A DNA stretch of 64,000 bases from positions 62,001-126,000 of the forward strand of contig NZ_LMLC01000004.1 of assembly GCF_001421805.1 (NCBI RefSeq), read 5' to 3'. Position 1 is the stretch's first letter. Each line of letters opens with the position of its first letter. Shown piece after piece: positions 16,948 through 25,315 of this stretch. Made by a program: the position numbers and the translations under genes. The stretch comes from Sphingomonas sp. Leaf34. GTDB lineage: Bacteria > Pseudomonadota > Alphaproteobacteria > Sphingomonadales > Sphingomonadaceae. The notes beneath the pieces were generated by a model. The model searched no databases and was not told the origin of the DNA. It saw only the letters and a program-made list of their open reading frames with translations.

Positions 16948-17246
16948 GCGCCGCGCCAAAGGTCTCGGTCGCGCGGGTAGCGACCCATTCGGCCAGCAAG
17001 TACCTCCAGCAGTTGGCCAAGCATTGGAGTCACAAGATGGAGGTCAGCTTTTCCGAGGAGGAGGGCCGCATCGCCTTTCCGAACGGCGCGCTGCTGGAGA
17101 TGCGTGCGGACAGCGGAACGCTCGACGTCGCGCTGACCGTGCCGGAAGGCGAGGACGTCGAGCGGATGCGCGGGGTCGTGTCGAGCCACCTCGACCGGTT
17201 CGCCTTTCGCGAGGCGTCGCTGACGTTCGATTGGTCGACTGTCTGA
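16944..17246 (+). CDS. DUF2218 domain protein
   Basis: A 100-residue protein that starts with GTG inside the stop of padR. ARVATHSASKYLQQLAKHWS, then KMEVSFSEEEGRIAFPNGAL and HLDRFAFREASLTFDW, match the DUF2218 family. Such genes often sit with PadR regulators or siderophore-interacting proteins, so a metal-linked role is possible. No catalytic residues are evident. Confidence 0.88.
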   Translation: MSAAPKVSVARVATHSASKYLQQLAKHWSHKMEVSFSEEEGRIAFPNGALLEMRADSGTLDVALTVPEGEDVERMRGVVSSHLDRFAFREASLTFDWSTV

Positions 17247-17362
17247 GAGCGTCTCGTCGCGACTTCGTCATCCGACGAAAGCCGGGACCCGGCGTTACGG
17301 GCGCCGGCGTCCGTCGCGCCGTCATGCTGGACCGAGCCATGGAGGACGACGCGCAGCCCGTA

Positions 17363-18517
17363 CTAGCTGCCCCGCCGTGCCATCACCTCGAGATATGTGT
17401 CCAGCACCGTCTGGTTGATCGTGTCCCAAAGATACCCGGCGGCCTTGTCGTGTCCGGCCCAACCCATCGTCTCGCGTAGGCCTGGCTCCGATACGATCCG
17501 CCCGATCGCATCCGCATAACCCGAGATATCCGTGGGCGGCACCAGGAACCCCGTCACGCCGTCATCGATCAACCCGACCGCGCCCGACGCGCGCGCAGCT
17601 ACGACGGGAACACCCGCTGCCATCGCTTCGAGCGTCACATTGCCGAACGTCTCGGTCACGCTCGGGTTGAAGAACACGTCCATCGACGCGACCGCACGGC
17701 CGAGATCGTCACCCGACTGGAACCCCGCGAACACCGCCTCCGGCACGCGCTCGGCGAACCAGTCGCGCGCCGGACCCTCGCCGATCACCAGCACCTTGTG
17801 CGGCACGCCGCGCTGCTCCAGCGACCGGATCACGTCGGCGAAGACGTCGAGCCCCTTTTCCTTTACCAACCGCCCGAGAAACCCGACCGCGACCTCGCCG
17901 TCGGCGATGCCGCGCGCGCGCCGCCACGCCAGGTCACGACGCGTCGGCGTGAAGCGATCGTGGTTCACGCCGCGAGACCAGATCGCGGTCGGCGTCGTCA
18001 CGCCCCAATCGCGGACGATCTCGGCCATGCCGCGCCCCGGCACCAGCACTTCGTCGACGCGGTTGTAGAAGCGCGTCAGGATCTTCACCATGACGGGCTC
18101 GAAGAACGCCATCTTGTAATAGCGGAAATACGTCTCGAACCGGGTGTGCAGCGACGCGACTGTCGCGATGCCGCCGCGGCGACCATAGCTGATCGCGCGA
18201 TGGCCGAGGAAATCGGGTGCCGAGACATGGATGATGTTCGGCGCGAACGCCTCGAGATCACGGCGGATCGCCGCGGGCAGCCCGCGCGCCATCTTGTATT
18301 CGCCACGTCCTGCGGGAAGCGGTAGCGACGGCACCGCGACCAGATCACCCGTCGGCGGAAACGCCGGCTTGGCGTTGGTCGGGGAATAGACACGCACTGT
18401 CACGCCCTTCGACAACAGATGGCCGACGAGCAAATTCAACGCCTGGTTCGCGCCGTCGCGAACGTAATTATAGTTGCCGCTGAACAGGGCGATGCGCAGG
18501 TCGGTGGCGTGCATCAT
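17363..18517 (-). CDS. Glycosyltransferase family 4 protein
   Basis: A 384-residue GT-B enzyme. The N-terminal acceptor domain opens RIALFSGNYNYVRDGANQAL and includes HVSAPDFLGHRAISYGRR; the C-terminal nucleotide-sugar domain has VGFLGRLVKEKGLDVFADVI and the E-x7-E type motif in FFNPSVTETFGNVTLEAMAAG. It is like the SQD2/MgtA/PimB group of glycolipid mannosyl- or glucosyltransferases, so a membrane lipid acceptor is plausible. Two adjacent ATG codons at 18517 and 18514 and a longer frame to 18544 are possible starts; none has a clear ribosome site. It is divergent from radA. Confidence 0.9.
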   Translation of the reverse strand: MMHATDLRIALFSGNYNYVRDGANQALNLLVGHLLSKGVTVRVYSPTNAKPAFPPTGDLVAVPSLPLPAGRGEYKMARGLPAAIRRDLEAFAPNIIHVSAPDFLGHRAISYGRRGGIATVASLHTRFETYFRYYKMAFFEPVMVKILTRFYNRVDEVLVPGRGMAEIVRDWGVTTPTAIWSRGVNHDRFTPTRRDLAWRRARGIADGEVAVGFLGRLVKEKGLDVFADVIRSLEQRGVPHKVLVIGEGPARDWFAERVPEAVFAGFQSGDDLGRAVASMDVFFNPSVTETFGNVTLEAMAAGVPVVAARASGAVGLIDDGVTGFLVPPTDISGYADAIGRIVSEPGLRETMGWAGHDKAAGYLWDTINQTVLDTYLEVMARRGS

Positions 18518-18617
18518 CGCGCGGATAACGCCGTGCGCGGTCAAGCGCCACTAAATCCGCAACTTGCCGCGCGCGCCGCCCATTGATGTTCCCGTATCGT
18601 TCTCGTACATCGGTTGC

Positions 18618-19988
18618 ATGGCGAAACCCCAGAAGCGTTACGTGTGTCAGGCCTGCGGATCGGTGTCGCACCGCTGGGCGGGGCAATGCGCCGATTGCAA
18701 CGAATGGAACACGTTGGTCGAGGAGGCGAACACCGCTGCCACGCCGTTCCATTCCAAGCACAATCTTCAGACCGGCGGCCGCGCGATCCAGCTCGTCGGG
18801 CTCGATGCCGAGATCAAGCTGCCCGACCGGATGGCGACCGGGATCGCCGAACTCGACCGCGCGCTGGGCGGCGGTTTCGTCGAGGGGTCGGCGACGCTGA
18901 TCGGCGGCGATCCCGGCATCGGCAAGTCGACGCTGCTGTTGCAGGCGGCGGCCAAGATGGCGCTGGCGGGGCAGTCGGTCGCGTATGTGTCGGGCGAAGA
19001 GGCGGCCGACCAGGTCCGTCTGCGCGCGCGACGGCTCGGGCTCGGCAATGCACCGGTACAGCTGGCGGCGGCGACGTCGACGCGTGACATCCTGACGACG
19101 TTGCAGACGCGGCCGCCCGCCATGCTCGTGATCGATTCGATCCAGACGATGCACTCCGATCTGATCGAGGGGGCGCCGGGCACCGTCAGCCAGGTCCGTG
19201 CGTCTGCGCAGGAGCTGATCCGGTTCGCCAAGGAGCGTGGGACGGCGGTGGTGCTGGTCGGGCATGTGACGAAGGACGGCTCAATCGCAGGGCCCCGCGT
19301 GTTGGAGCACATGGTCGACACGGTGCTGTCATTCGAAGGCGAGCGTAGCCACCAATACCGCATCCTGCGCGCGATCAAGAACCGCTTTGGCGGGACCGAC
19401 GAGATCGGTGTCTTTTCGATGCAGACCGAGGGGTTGGCGGAGGTCGGCAATCCGTCGTCGCTGTTCCTGACGCACCGCGACGACGCTATGACCGGCGCGA
19501 CGGTGTTCCCGGCGCTCGAGGGGACAAGGCCGGTGCTCGTTGAGATCCAGGCGCTTACCGTGCGGCTGGCATCGGGGGCGACGCCGCGGCGTGCAGTCGT
19601 CGGCTGGGATTCAGGCCGTCTCGCGATGATCCTCGCGGTGCTGGAAGCGCGCTGCGGTCTGAGTTTCTCCAACGCCGAGGTCTATCTCAACATCGCCGGC
19701 GGCTACCGCGTGCAGGATCCGGCGGCAGACCTCGCAGTGGCGGCCGCGCTCATATCGGCGATGTCGGAACGCCCGGTCCCGGTCGACGCGGTGGCGTTCG
19801 GCGAGGTCGCGCTGTCGGGTGAGATCCGCCCGGTCGCGCATGGTCCGTTGCGGCTGAAGGAGGCGAGCAAGCTCGGCTTCGAGCGCGCGCTTGTACCGGC
19901 TTCGATGACGGGCGAGAAAAGTGGGATGAACCTCTCGGGCTTCAAGACGCTTGCAGCGTTCGTCGATCACATGATGGGGCGGGGATAG
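18618..19988 (+). CDS. radA: DNA repair protein RadA
   Basis: A 456-residue RadA/Sms branch-migration ATPase. It has a four-cysteine zinc finger (C10, C13, C24, C27), the Walker A GGDPGIGKST (97-106 region), the RadA-specific KNRFG motif near residue 255, and a C-terminal Lon-protease-like domain (about 280-456) including GGYRVQDPAADLAVAAAL. The start MAKPQKRYVC is the conserved N-terminus. It processes recombination intermediates with RecA. No neighbours are linked on its strand. Confidence 0.97.
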   Translation: MAKPQKRYVCQACGSVSHRWAGQCADCNEWNTLVEEANTAATPFHSKHNLQTGGRAIQLVGLDAEIKLPDRMATGIAELDRALGGGFVEGSATLIGGDPGIGKSTLLLQAAAKMALAGQSVAYVSGEEAADQVRLRARRLGLGNAPVQLAAATSTRDILTTLQTRPPAMLVIDSIQTMHSDLIEGAPGTVSQVRASAQELIRFAKERGTAVVLVGHVTKDGSIAGPRVLEHMVDTVLSFEGERSHQYRILRAIKNRFGGTDEIGVFSMQTEGLAEVGNPSSLFLTHRDDAMTGATVFPALEGTRPVLVEIQALTVRLASGATPRRAVVGWDSGRLAMILAVLEARCGLSFSNAEVYLNIAGGYRVQDPAADLAVAAALISAMSERPVPVDAVAFGEVALSGEIRPVAHGPLRLKEASKLGFERALVPASMTGEKSGMNLSGFKTLAAFVDHMMGRG

Positions 19989-20183
19989 GCGCCGTTCCAA
20001 GGCGACGTACCGCGCCATCGCGAAATGGTCGTTCCCATACCCGGAAACGGACTGCTCCGTGACGTTCTCCGGTCGAACACGCGTCGATCGAACCGTGCAC
20101 AACGGCATCGTGGCGTGCACGTCCGGCCAAGCGTCGCGCGCCCAATGCATGGTCTCTCGCGCCAGCTATGCTATGGCGCCGGC

Positions 20184-20504
20184 ATGGCGAACACGCGAAG
20201 CAATACCGGTACCGTCGAGGTCGACGGTACCAGATACGACTGGCACCTGCAGCGCGAGCCGCAGTGTACGGATACCGATGGTTGGAAGGGCATGACGATC
20301 TCGCTGTTGCAGGACGATGCCAAACGCGAAGCCCTACTCGAGTTCCCCGCGCCCAAGCGGCTCTTGAAAGGGTTGCCGCGCGGGCGGCTGCAGATCGACG
20401 ATGCGACGATCTCGCGCGGCGTACGAGCTGCATTGCTCGCGGGATGGGAGCCGATGTCGCGCGGCAAGCCGATGGTCTTCACGGTGGACGCCGAGGGCAA
20501 TTGA
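20184..20504 (+). CDS. Conserved hypothetical protein, 106 residues
   Basis: A small soluble protein with no membrane segment. It has a basic, Trp/Tyr-containing N-terminal half (VEVDGTRYDWHLQREPQC) and a C-terminal half LQIDDATISRGVRAALLAGW ending MVFTVDAEGN. I do not recognise a named family. It ends 3 nt before the YkgJ-type gene, so the two are likely cotranscribed. The ATG at 20184 is chosen because the longer frame has no ribosome site and the residues before it look non-coding. Confidence 0.65.
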   Translation: MANTRSNTGTVEVDGTRYDWHLQREPQCTDTDGWKGMTISLLQDDAKREALLEFPAPKRLLKGLPRGRLQIDDATISRGVRAALLAGWEPMSRGKPMVFTVDAEGN

Positions 20505-20507
20505 GCC

Positions 20508-21122
20508 GTGGATCGGCGTGAGACCGCGACACCGACCCCGGCAGAGGCGCGGCGTCTGCTGAGACAGACCGATCCCGATCTTGAAACGGCGCTGCTGGGG
20601 CCGCTCGTGGCCGATCGCGCGTGTGGCGATTGCACCGCGTGCTGCACCGAATTGACGGTGGACACACCAGAGTTCGCCAAGCCCGCGGGAACGCCGTGCA
20701 TCCACCTCTGTGATCGGGGGTGCGGTATCCACGCGGTCCGCCCGCGCATCTGCCGGACGTGGTTTTGCGCGTGGCGAAGGATTGCGCGCCTTCCGGACGA
20801 CGCCCGACCCGATCGGTCCGGCTTGCTCGTGTCGCTAAATTTCGTCAGCGCACCGCAGAATTGCCTCGAAGCCGTCTCGATCCATGTTCGCATGCTCGCC
20901 GGCAGCGACGCGATCGCGAATGGCATGGCGGCGGCCGTATTGGACAGCGTGTGCGACCAGCTGGTCCCGGTCTGGTTCAGCGACGGGGCGCAGAAAATGC
21001 TGATGCATCCCGACAACGACGTCGCCCGCTTCGTTCTGTCGGGAGAGACGCCGCCCGCGTCCTTGCAAGACGAGGTCGCGGCGTGGCGCGAACGCTACGC
21101 CGCGTTCGGTTCGCGCCGATAG
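20508..21122 (+). CDS. YkgJ family cysteine-cluster protein
   Basis: A 204-residue protein with the signature CGDCTACC near residue 40, then CIHLCDRGCGIH and CRTWFCAW, about ten cysteines in the first half. This pattern is that of the YkgJ / zinc- or iron-sulfur-binding family of unknown function. GTG start at 20508, immediately after the preceding stop. It is upstream of, but separated by about 95 nt from, the CvpA gene. Confidence 0.85.
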   Translation: MDRRETATPTPAEARRLLRQTDPDLETALLGPLVADRACGDCTACCTELTVDTPEFAKPAGTPCIHLCDRGCGIHAVRPRICRTWFCAWRRIARLPDDARPDRSGLLVSLNFVSAPQNCLEAVSIHVRMLAGSDAIANGMAAAVLDSVCDQLVPVWFSDGAQKMLMHPDNDVARFVLSGETPPASLQDEVAAWRERYAAFGSRR

Positions 21123-21217
21123 GGTCTGGTGTGCGCGGTCGGCGGAACGCCGGGTCTGCGGGGGTAGCGTGCAGCGCACACTAGCGGTTCGCGCCGCGCG
21201 TCCCTATTCCAGAGGCC

Positions 21218-21784
21218 ATGAACCTTACCGCCCTAGACATCGTCGTCCTGCTCGCCGTCGCCGGCTCCGCGGTGCTAGGGTTGATCCGCGGGTTCGTCAC
21301 CGAAGTGCTGTCGATGTTCGCGTGGGTGGCGATGGTCGCGATGCTGAAGCTGTTCCACATCCCGCTCGCCGCCGCGCTGTCGCCGATGATCGGCACGGTC
21401 GGTGGCGCCGCGGTGCTCGCGTTCGCGATCATCACCGGCGTGACTTATATCGGCGGGCGGCTTGTCGCGAAGGCGATCGGCGCGCGAACGCGGACGTCGA
21501 TCCTCGGCCCCGTCGACCGCGCGCTCGGCTTCGGGTTCGGTGCGCTCAAAGGCCTGATTCTCGCCAGCCTTGTCTTCCTGCTCGCGACGCTCGTCATCGA
21601 TACGATGAGCGGCGGCCCTTCGCGGCGGCCCGAATGGATGACGCGGTCGCGCACCTATCCGCTGCTCAACGCAACCAGCGCGGGGATCGCCGATTTCGTC
21701 GACCGCCGCCGCCGCGGTCAGCCGGTCTTCGGCGCACGGAAGCCGCCCTCTCACTCCGACAACGCAAGCGAACCCAAGTCATGA
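21218..21784 (+). CDS. CvpA family membrane protein
   Basis: A 188-residue inner-membrane protein with about four hydrophobic segments. It opens MNLTALDIVVLLAVAGSAVL and has GLIRGFVTEVLSMFAWVAM, then the conserved amphipathic DRALGFGFGALKGLILAS. This matches the CvpA (colicin V production) family, linked to envelope homeostasis. The C-terminal 50 residues are polar and probably cytoplasmic. Its stop overlaps the ATG of the scaffold-protein gene. Confidence 0.92.
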   Translation: MNLTALDIVVLLAVAGSAVLGLIRGFVTEVLSMFAWVAMVAMLKLFHIPLAAALSPMIGTVGGAAVLAFAIITGVTYIGGRLVAKAIGARTRTSILGPVDRALGFGFGALKGLILASLVFLLATLVIDTMSGGPSRRPEWMTRSRTYPLLNATSAGIADFVDRRRRGQPVFGARKPPSHSDNASEPKS

Positions 21785-22212
21785 GCGCGCCACTCTACAA
21801 TGCCGAGATCCTTCGCCTTGCCGCGACGATCCCGCATCACGAACGCCTTCCCGAGCCTATGGCGACCGTCGAAAAACGCTCGCCGATCTGTGGTAGTCGC
21901 GTGACGATCGACGTAACGGTCGACGGCGAAGGCAAAGTCAGCGCGGTCGGTCTGTTGGTTCGCGCCTGCGCACTGGGGCAGGCGTCGTCCTCCCTGCTCG
22001 CCGCCAATATTCTCGGGCGCACGCCGGCCGAACTCGCCGCCGCGCGCGACGCGGTGACGGCATGGCTTGCGCGCGAGGGCGATGCGCCCGGTTGGCCGGG
22101 TATGGATATCTTCAGCCCCGCGCTCGACTATACCGCGCGCCACGCTTCGATCCGGCTCGCGTTCGAAGCCGCGGCCGAGGCTGCCGACACCGCTGTAAAG
22201 GCGAAGGTCTGA
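21781..22212 (+). CDS. Iron-sulfur cluster assembly scaffold protein (SufU/IscU/NifU-like)
   Basis: A 143-residue NifU N-terminal type protein. It begins YNAEILRLAATIPHHERL, and the first two ligand cysteines are in SPICGSRV and RACALGQASSSLLA. The third conserved Cys of SufU/IscU, expected before the final helix, is replaced: the sequence there is DYTARHASIRLAFEAA. Such variants occur in alphaproteobacteria and may not assemble clusters in the classical way. It is coupled by ATGA overlap to CvpA and by one base to the antiporter downstream. Confidence 0.85.
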   Translation: MSAPLYNAEILRLAATIPHHERLPEPMATVEKRSPICGSRVTIDVTVDGEGKVSAVGLLVRACALGQASSSLLAANILGRTPAELAAARDAVTAWLAREGDAPGWPGMDIFSPALDYTARHASIRLAFEAAAEAADTAVKAKV

Positions 22213-23972
22213 TGGCCGAGGCTTCGCCGTCGCTGCTGCGGGACGGCGTCGTGCTGCTCGGGTTCGGGCTGATGTTCGTGCTGTTGTTCCGGCGGCTTGG
22301 GCTCGGCGCGACGCTGGGCTATCTGGTTGCGGGCGCGGTCGTCGGACCGCATGTGCTCGGGCTGGTCGGCGATGCGGAATCGAAGCTTGGGTTCGCCGAA
22401 CTCGGTATCACGTTGCTGCTGTTCATCGTCGGGCTCGAGCTCAATCCGACACGATTGTGGCGGATGAAGGAGGAAATCTTCGGGCTCGGCCTGTTGCAGG
22501 TGGCGATCTGTGGGCTTGCGATCACGGCGATCGTCTGGATCGGTGCAAAGTTCTCGCTGCCCGCGGCGCTCGCGCTCGGCCTCCCGCTCGCGCTGTCGTC
22601 GACCGCGCAGGTGTTGCCGATGCTCCGCTCGTCGGGCCGGATGCGCACCCCGTTCGGTGAGCGCGCGTTCTCGATCCTGCTGTTCCAGGACCTTTCGATC
22701 GTGCCGCTCATCACGATCGTTGCGGCGATGAGCCGGAACCCGGCCGATGCCAACGCGCCGCCGGGCTGGCTGCTCGCGGTCTATACCGTGCTGGCGGTGG
22801 TCGGACTGGTTATTGCCGGACGGTTCCTGTTGCGCCCGTTCTTCCGCCTGATCGGCAATCTCGGCGAGCGCGAGATGTTCGTGTTCGCGGGCCTGTTCAC
22901 GGTCATCGCCAGCGCGGCGATCATGGAATGGCTCGGCCTGTCGACGGCGCTCGGCGCGTTCATCGCCGGCGTGATGCTCGCGGACAGCCCGTATCGGCAT
23001 GAGCTTGAGGCCGATGTCGAGCCGTTCCGCTCGATCCTGCTCGGCCTGTTCTTCCTCGCCGTCGGCATGGTGCTGGATTTGAATGCGATCGCCGAGCGAC
23101 CACTGTTCGTGCTGGCGATGGCGGCGGCGCTGATCGCGACCAAGACCAGCGTCATCATGCTGATCGGCATGGCGTTCAAGATGACGTGGCGACAGGCGTT
23201 CGCGCTCGGCCTGCTGCTCAGCCAGGGCGGCGAGTTCGGGTTCGTGCTGTTCGCGCAGGCGCAGGCCGGGCTGCTGATCGAGCCGCAGGCGGCGAGCCTG
23301 TTCGGTGCGATCATCACGCTGTCGATGGCGACCACGCCGTTCCTGATGGGGATCACGCGGCGCTTCCGGACCGAGCCCGTTGCCAAGGACCAGGAGCGCG
23401 ATGGGCCAAAGACCGACGGCGCCAATGCGATCATCGTTGGCTATGGGCGGTTCGGCCAGACGGTCGGCCAGATGCTGCTTGCGCAGGACATCCCGGTGAC
23501 GCTGATCGACACCGACATCGAGATGATCGACATCGCCGGCGAATTCGGCGCGAAGGTCTATTATGGCGACGGCACCCGGCTCGACCTGCTGCGCCAGGCA
23601 GGCGCGGCGGAAGCGGAGATCATCTGCTTCTGCATCGACGGCGACCAGCTCGAACCCGCGACGATCGAGGGTGTGCATGAGGCGTTCCCCGACGCCGCGA
23701 TCTATGTCCGCGCCTATGATCGCCGCGCGCTGGTCAAGCTGAAGAACAGCTCGGCGAATGCGGTCGTCCGCGAAGTGCTCGAATCCGCGGTGAAGATGGC
23801 GCGGCTGGCGATGCGCGGGCTCGATATCGCGCCCGCCGACATCGACCGTGCCGAGGAGAAATACCGGTCGCGCGATAAGGAGCGATTGCAGCTTCAGATC
23901 GACTCGGGCGATATGCGCGCGGCGCGCGCCGAAACCGCCAGACGTTTTCCCTGGGGGACAGACGGCCAATGA
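22212..23972 (+). CDS. CPA2 family cation:proton antiporter (KefB/KefC-like)
   Basis: A 586-residue inner-membrane protein. Residues 1 to about 390 form the Na+/H+ exchanger fold with roughly 12 helices, including GITLLLFIVGLELNPTRLW and LSSTAQVLPMLRSSG. A RCK/TrkA-N domain (about 400-530) follows with the nucleotide-binding IIVGYGRFGQTVGQML and acidic end IDTD. This is the Kef-type potassium efflux layout used in electrophile and pH defence. No KefF/G partner is near. Its stop overlaps the DUF423 start. Confidence 0.94.
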   Translation: MAEASPSLLRDGVVLLGFGLMFVLLFRRLGLGATLGYLVAGAVVGPHVLGLVGDAESKLGFAELGITLLLFIVGLELNPTRLWRMKEEIFGLGLLQVAICGLAITAIVWIGAKFSLPAALALGLPLALSSTAQVLPMLRSSGRMRTPFGERAFSILLFQDLSIVPLITIVAAMSRNPADANAPPGWLLAVYTVLAVVGLVIAGRFLLRPFFRLIGNLGEREMFVFAGLFTVIASAAIMEWLGLSTALGAFIAGVMLADSPYRHELEADVEPFRSILLGLFFLAVGMVLDLNAIAERPLFVLAMAAALIATKTSVIMLIGMAFKMTWRQAFALGLLLSQGGEFGFVLFAQAQAGLLIEPQAASLFGAIITLSMATTPFLMGITRRFRTEPVAKDQERDGPKTDGANAIIVGYGRFGQTVGQMLLAQDIPVTLIDTDIEMIDIAGEFGAKVYYGDGTRLDLLRQAGAAEAEIICFCIDGDQLEPATIEGVHEAFPDAAIYVRAYDRRALVKLKNSSANAVVREVLESAVKMARLAMRGLDIAPADIDRAEEKYRSRDKERLQLQIDSGDMRAARAETARRFPWGTDGQ

Positions 23973-24295
23973 TCATCGCCATTCTTGCGGCGTTTTCCGG
24001 CGCGATCGCGGTCGCGGCGGGGGCGTTCGGCGCGCACGGCGCAAGCGGCGCCGCGGCCGAATGGCTCAAGACCGGCGCACAGTATCAGCTGGTGCACGTG
24101 GTCGCGGCGCTGGTCGCGATCCGGATGGAGGCGCGGGGGCCCGCATGGCTGTTCGTGGTCGGCGCTGCGATCTTTGCGCTGACGCTGTACGCGATGGCGT
24201 TGGGGGCGCCGCGCTGGTTCGGCGCGATTACGCCGATCGGCGGGGCGCTGTTGATCGCCGGCTGGTTGTGGCTGGCATGGAGCGCGCGCAGCTAA
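23969..24295 (+). CDS. DUF423 small membrane protein
   Basis: A 108-residue protein with four predicted membrane helices. The signature AAGAFGAHGASG after the first helix, then KTGAQYQLVHVVAAL and ITPIGGALLIAGWLWL, place it in DUF423 (YgdD-like). Function unknown. Start overlaps the antiporter stop by 4 nt. Confidence 0.9.
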   Translation: MIIAILAAFSGAIAVAAGAFGAHGASGAAAEWLKTGAQYQLVHVVAALVAIRMEARGPAWLFVVGAAIFALTLYAMALGAPRWFGAITPIGGALLIAGWLWLAWSARS

Positions 24296-24310
24296 TCCCG
24301 CGCGAGCCGC

Positions 24311-25315
24311 TCAGCGCAGTTCCTGTTGCCAGAGCCGGATCTGTTCGATCGGATCGACCTCTGCGACGGCGGTCGCGACCGCTGCACGATAGCCGCCGGG
24401 ACGCAGGCCATAGCGCGCCAGGAACGCGCGGCTCGCATGGCTTTCGGTGAGAAACCCGGCATCGATCGCGATTTCCGCGAATGGCCGCTGTTCCGCCGGA
24501 TTGGACAGCGCCCGCCGGATCTGTTCGAGCCGTCGCGTCTGGATGAAGGCGGCAAGCCCCTGGTGCGGCCGCAACAGACGGTAGAGCGTCGCACGCGACA
24601 CGCCGCTTTCTGCGATCGCCGTTTCGGCATCGAAACCGGGGTCCCCCAGCCGACCGTCGACGAGTATGCGGAACTGGCCCAGCCGCCTGCCGTCGCGGCT
24701 TGCGTCGACGACCGGATCGCGCAGGCCATGCGACTCCAGCGCGACCTTGAGCAGCGTGCACAGCGCCGATGTCGCCCCGGGCAATGACGACGTCTTCATC
24801 GTCGGCAGGTTGGTCAGTAGCGACCGGACGAAATCGGCATAGAGCCGGCAATCGTCGGCATCGAGCACCAGGCCGTGGAATCCCGAGAGCGGCCCGATGG
24901 TCTCTTCGATCCGGTCCTGCGCGATTGCCAGCGTCGCGATGTGGGCGTCGCGCATCATGTTGCGCCCCGTGCGGGAGACATCCACCAGGATGATCTCGCC
25001 AGGCTTCAGGTCGCGTATGCCGTCGCCGAGATCGACCTGAAGCAAGCCGTCGATCAGCAACGTCACCGTCCAGTGCGTAAAGCCGTCACGGCCAGCGCGC
25101 AGTTCGCCGCGACCGTGACCGATGTCGTTGAGGTGCCGATCGTAGAGCAATGCCCGATCCAGTCGCCAGGCTTCGAACGTCGCGCGCGGGAATGGTCCGA
25201 TCTGCGTGATGTCGGCGCCCATCGCGTACAGCGCCCTGTAGCGCTCGATGCGCGCGTCCGGGGGTATCGCCTCGCTGTCGAAACTGACTCGTTCTGGTGA
25301 TTCCGTGCCTGACAT
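24311..25315 (-). CDS. AraC family transcriptional regulator
   Basis: A 334-residue regulator with an AraC-type N-terminal ligand domain (about 40-190, containing IRDLKPGEIILVDVSRTG) and two C-terminal helix-turn-helix units. The first is within FDAETAIAESGVSRATLYRLL; the second is in EIAIDAGFLTESHASRAFLARYG, which carries the usual Gly-Phe pattern before the recognition helix. The layout resembles the AraC-binding-domain subgroup that controls catabolic genes. The ATG shares one base with the stop of the MFS gene, so it is the second gene of that unit. Confidence 0.92.
   Translation of the reverse strand: MSGTESPERVSFDSEAIPPDARIERYRALYAMGADITQIGPFPRATFEAWRLDRALLYDRHLNDIGHGRGELRAGRDGFTHWTVTLLIDGLLQVDLGDGIRDLKPGEIILVDVSRTGRNMMRDAHIATLAIAQDRIEETIGPLSGFHGLVLDADDCRLYADFVRSLLTNLPTMKTSSLPGATSALCTLLKVALESHGLRDPVVDASRDGRRLGQFRILVDGRLGDPGFDAETAIAESGVSRATLYRLLRPHQGLAAFIQTRRLEQIRRALSNPAEQRPFAEIAIDAGFLTESHASRAFLARYGLRPGGYRAAVATAVAEVDPIEQIRLWQQELR

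Noticed and set aside
22128..23969. Open frame of 613 codons antisense to the CPA2 antiporter
   Set aside because: Antisense shadow; Arg/Glu/Gln-rich with no fold, no start signal.
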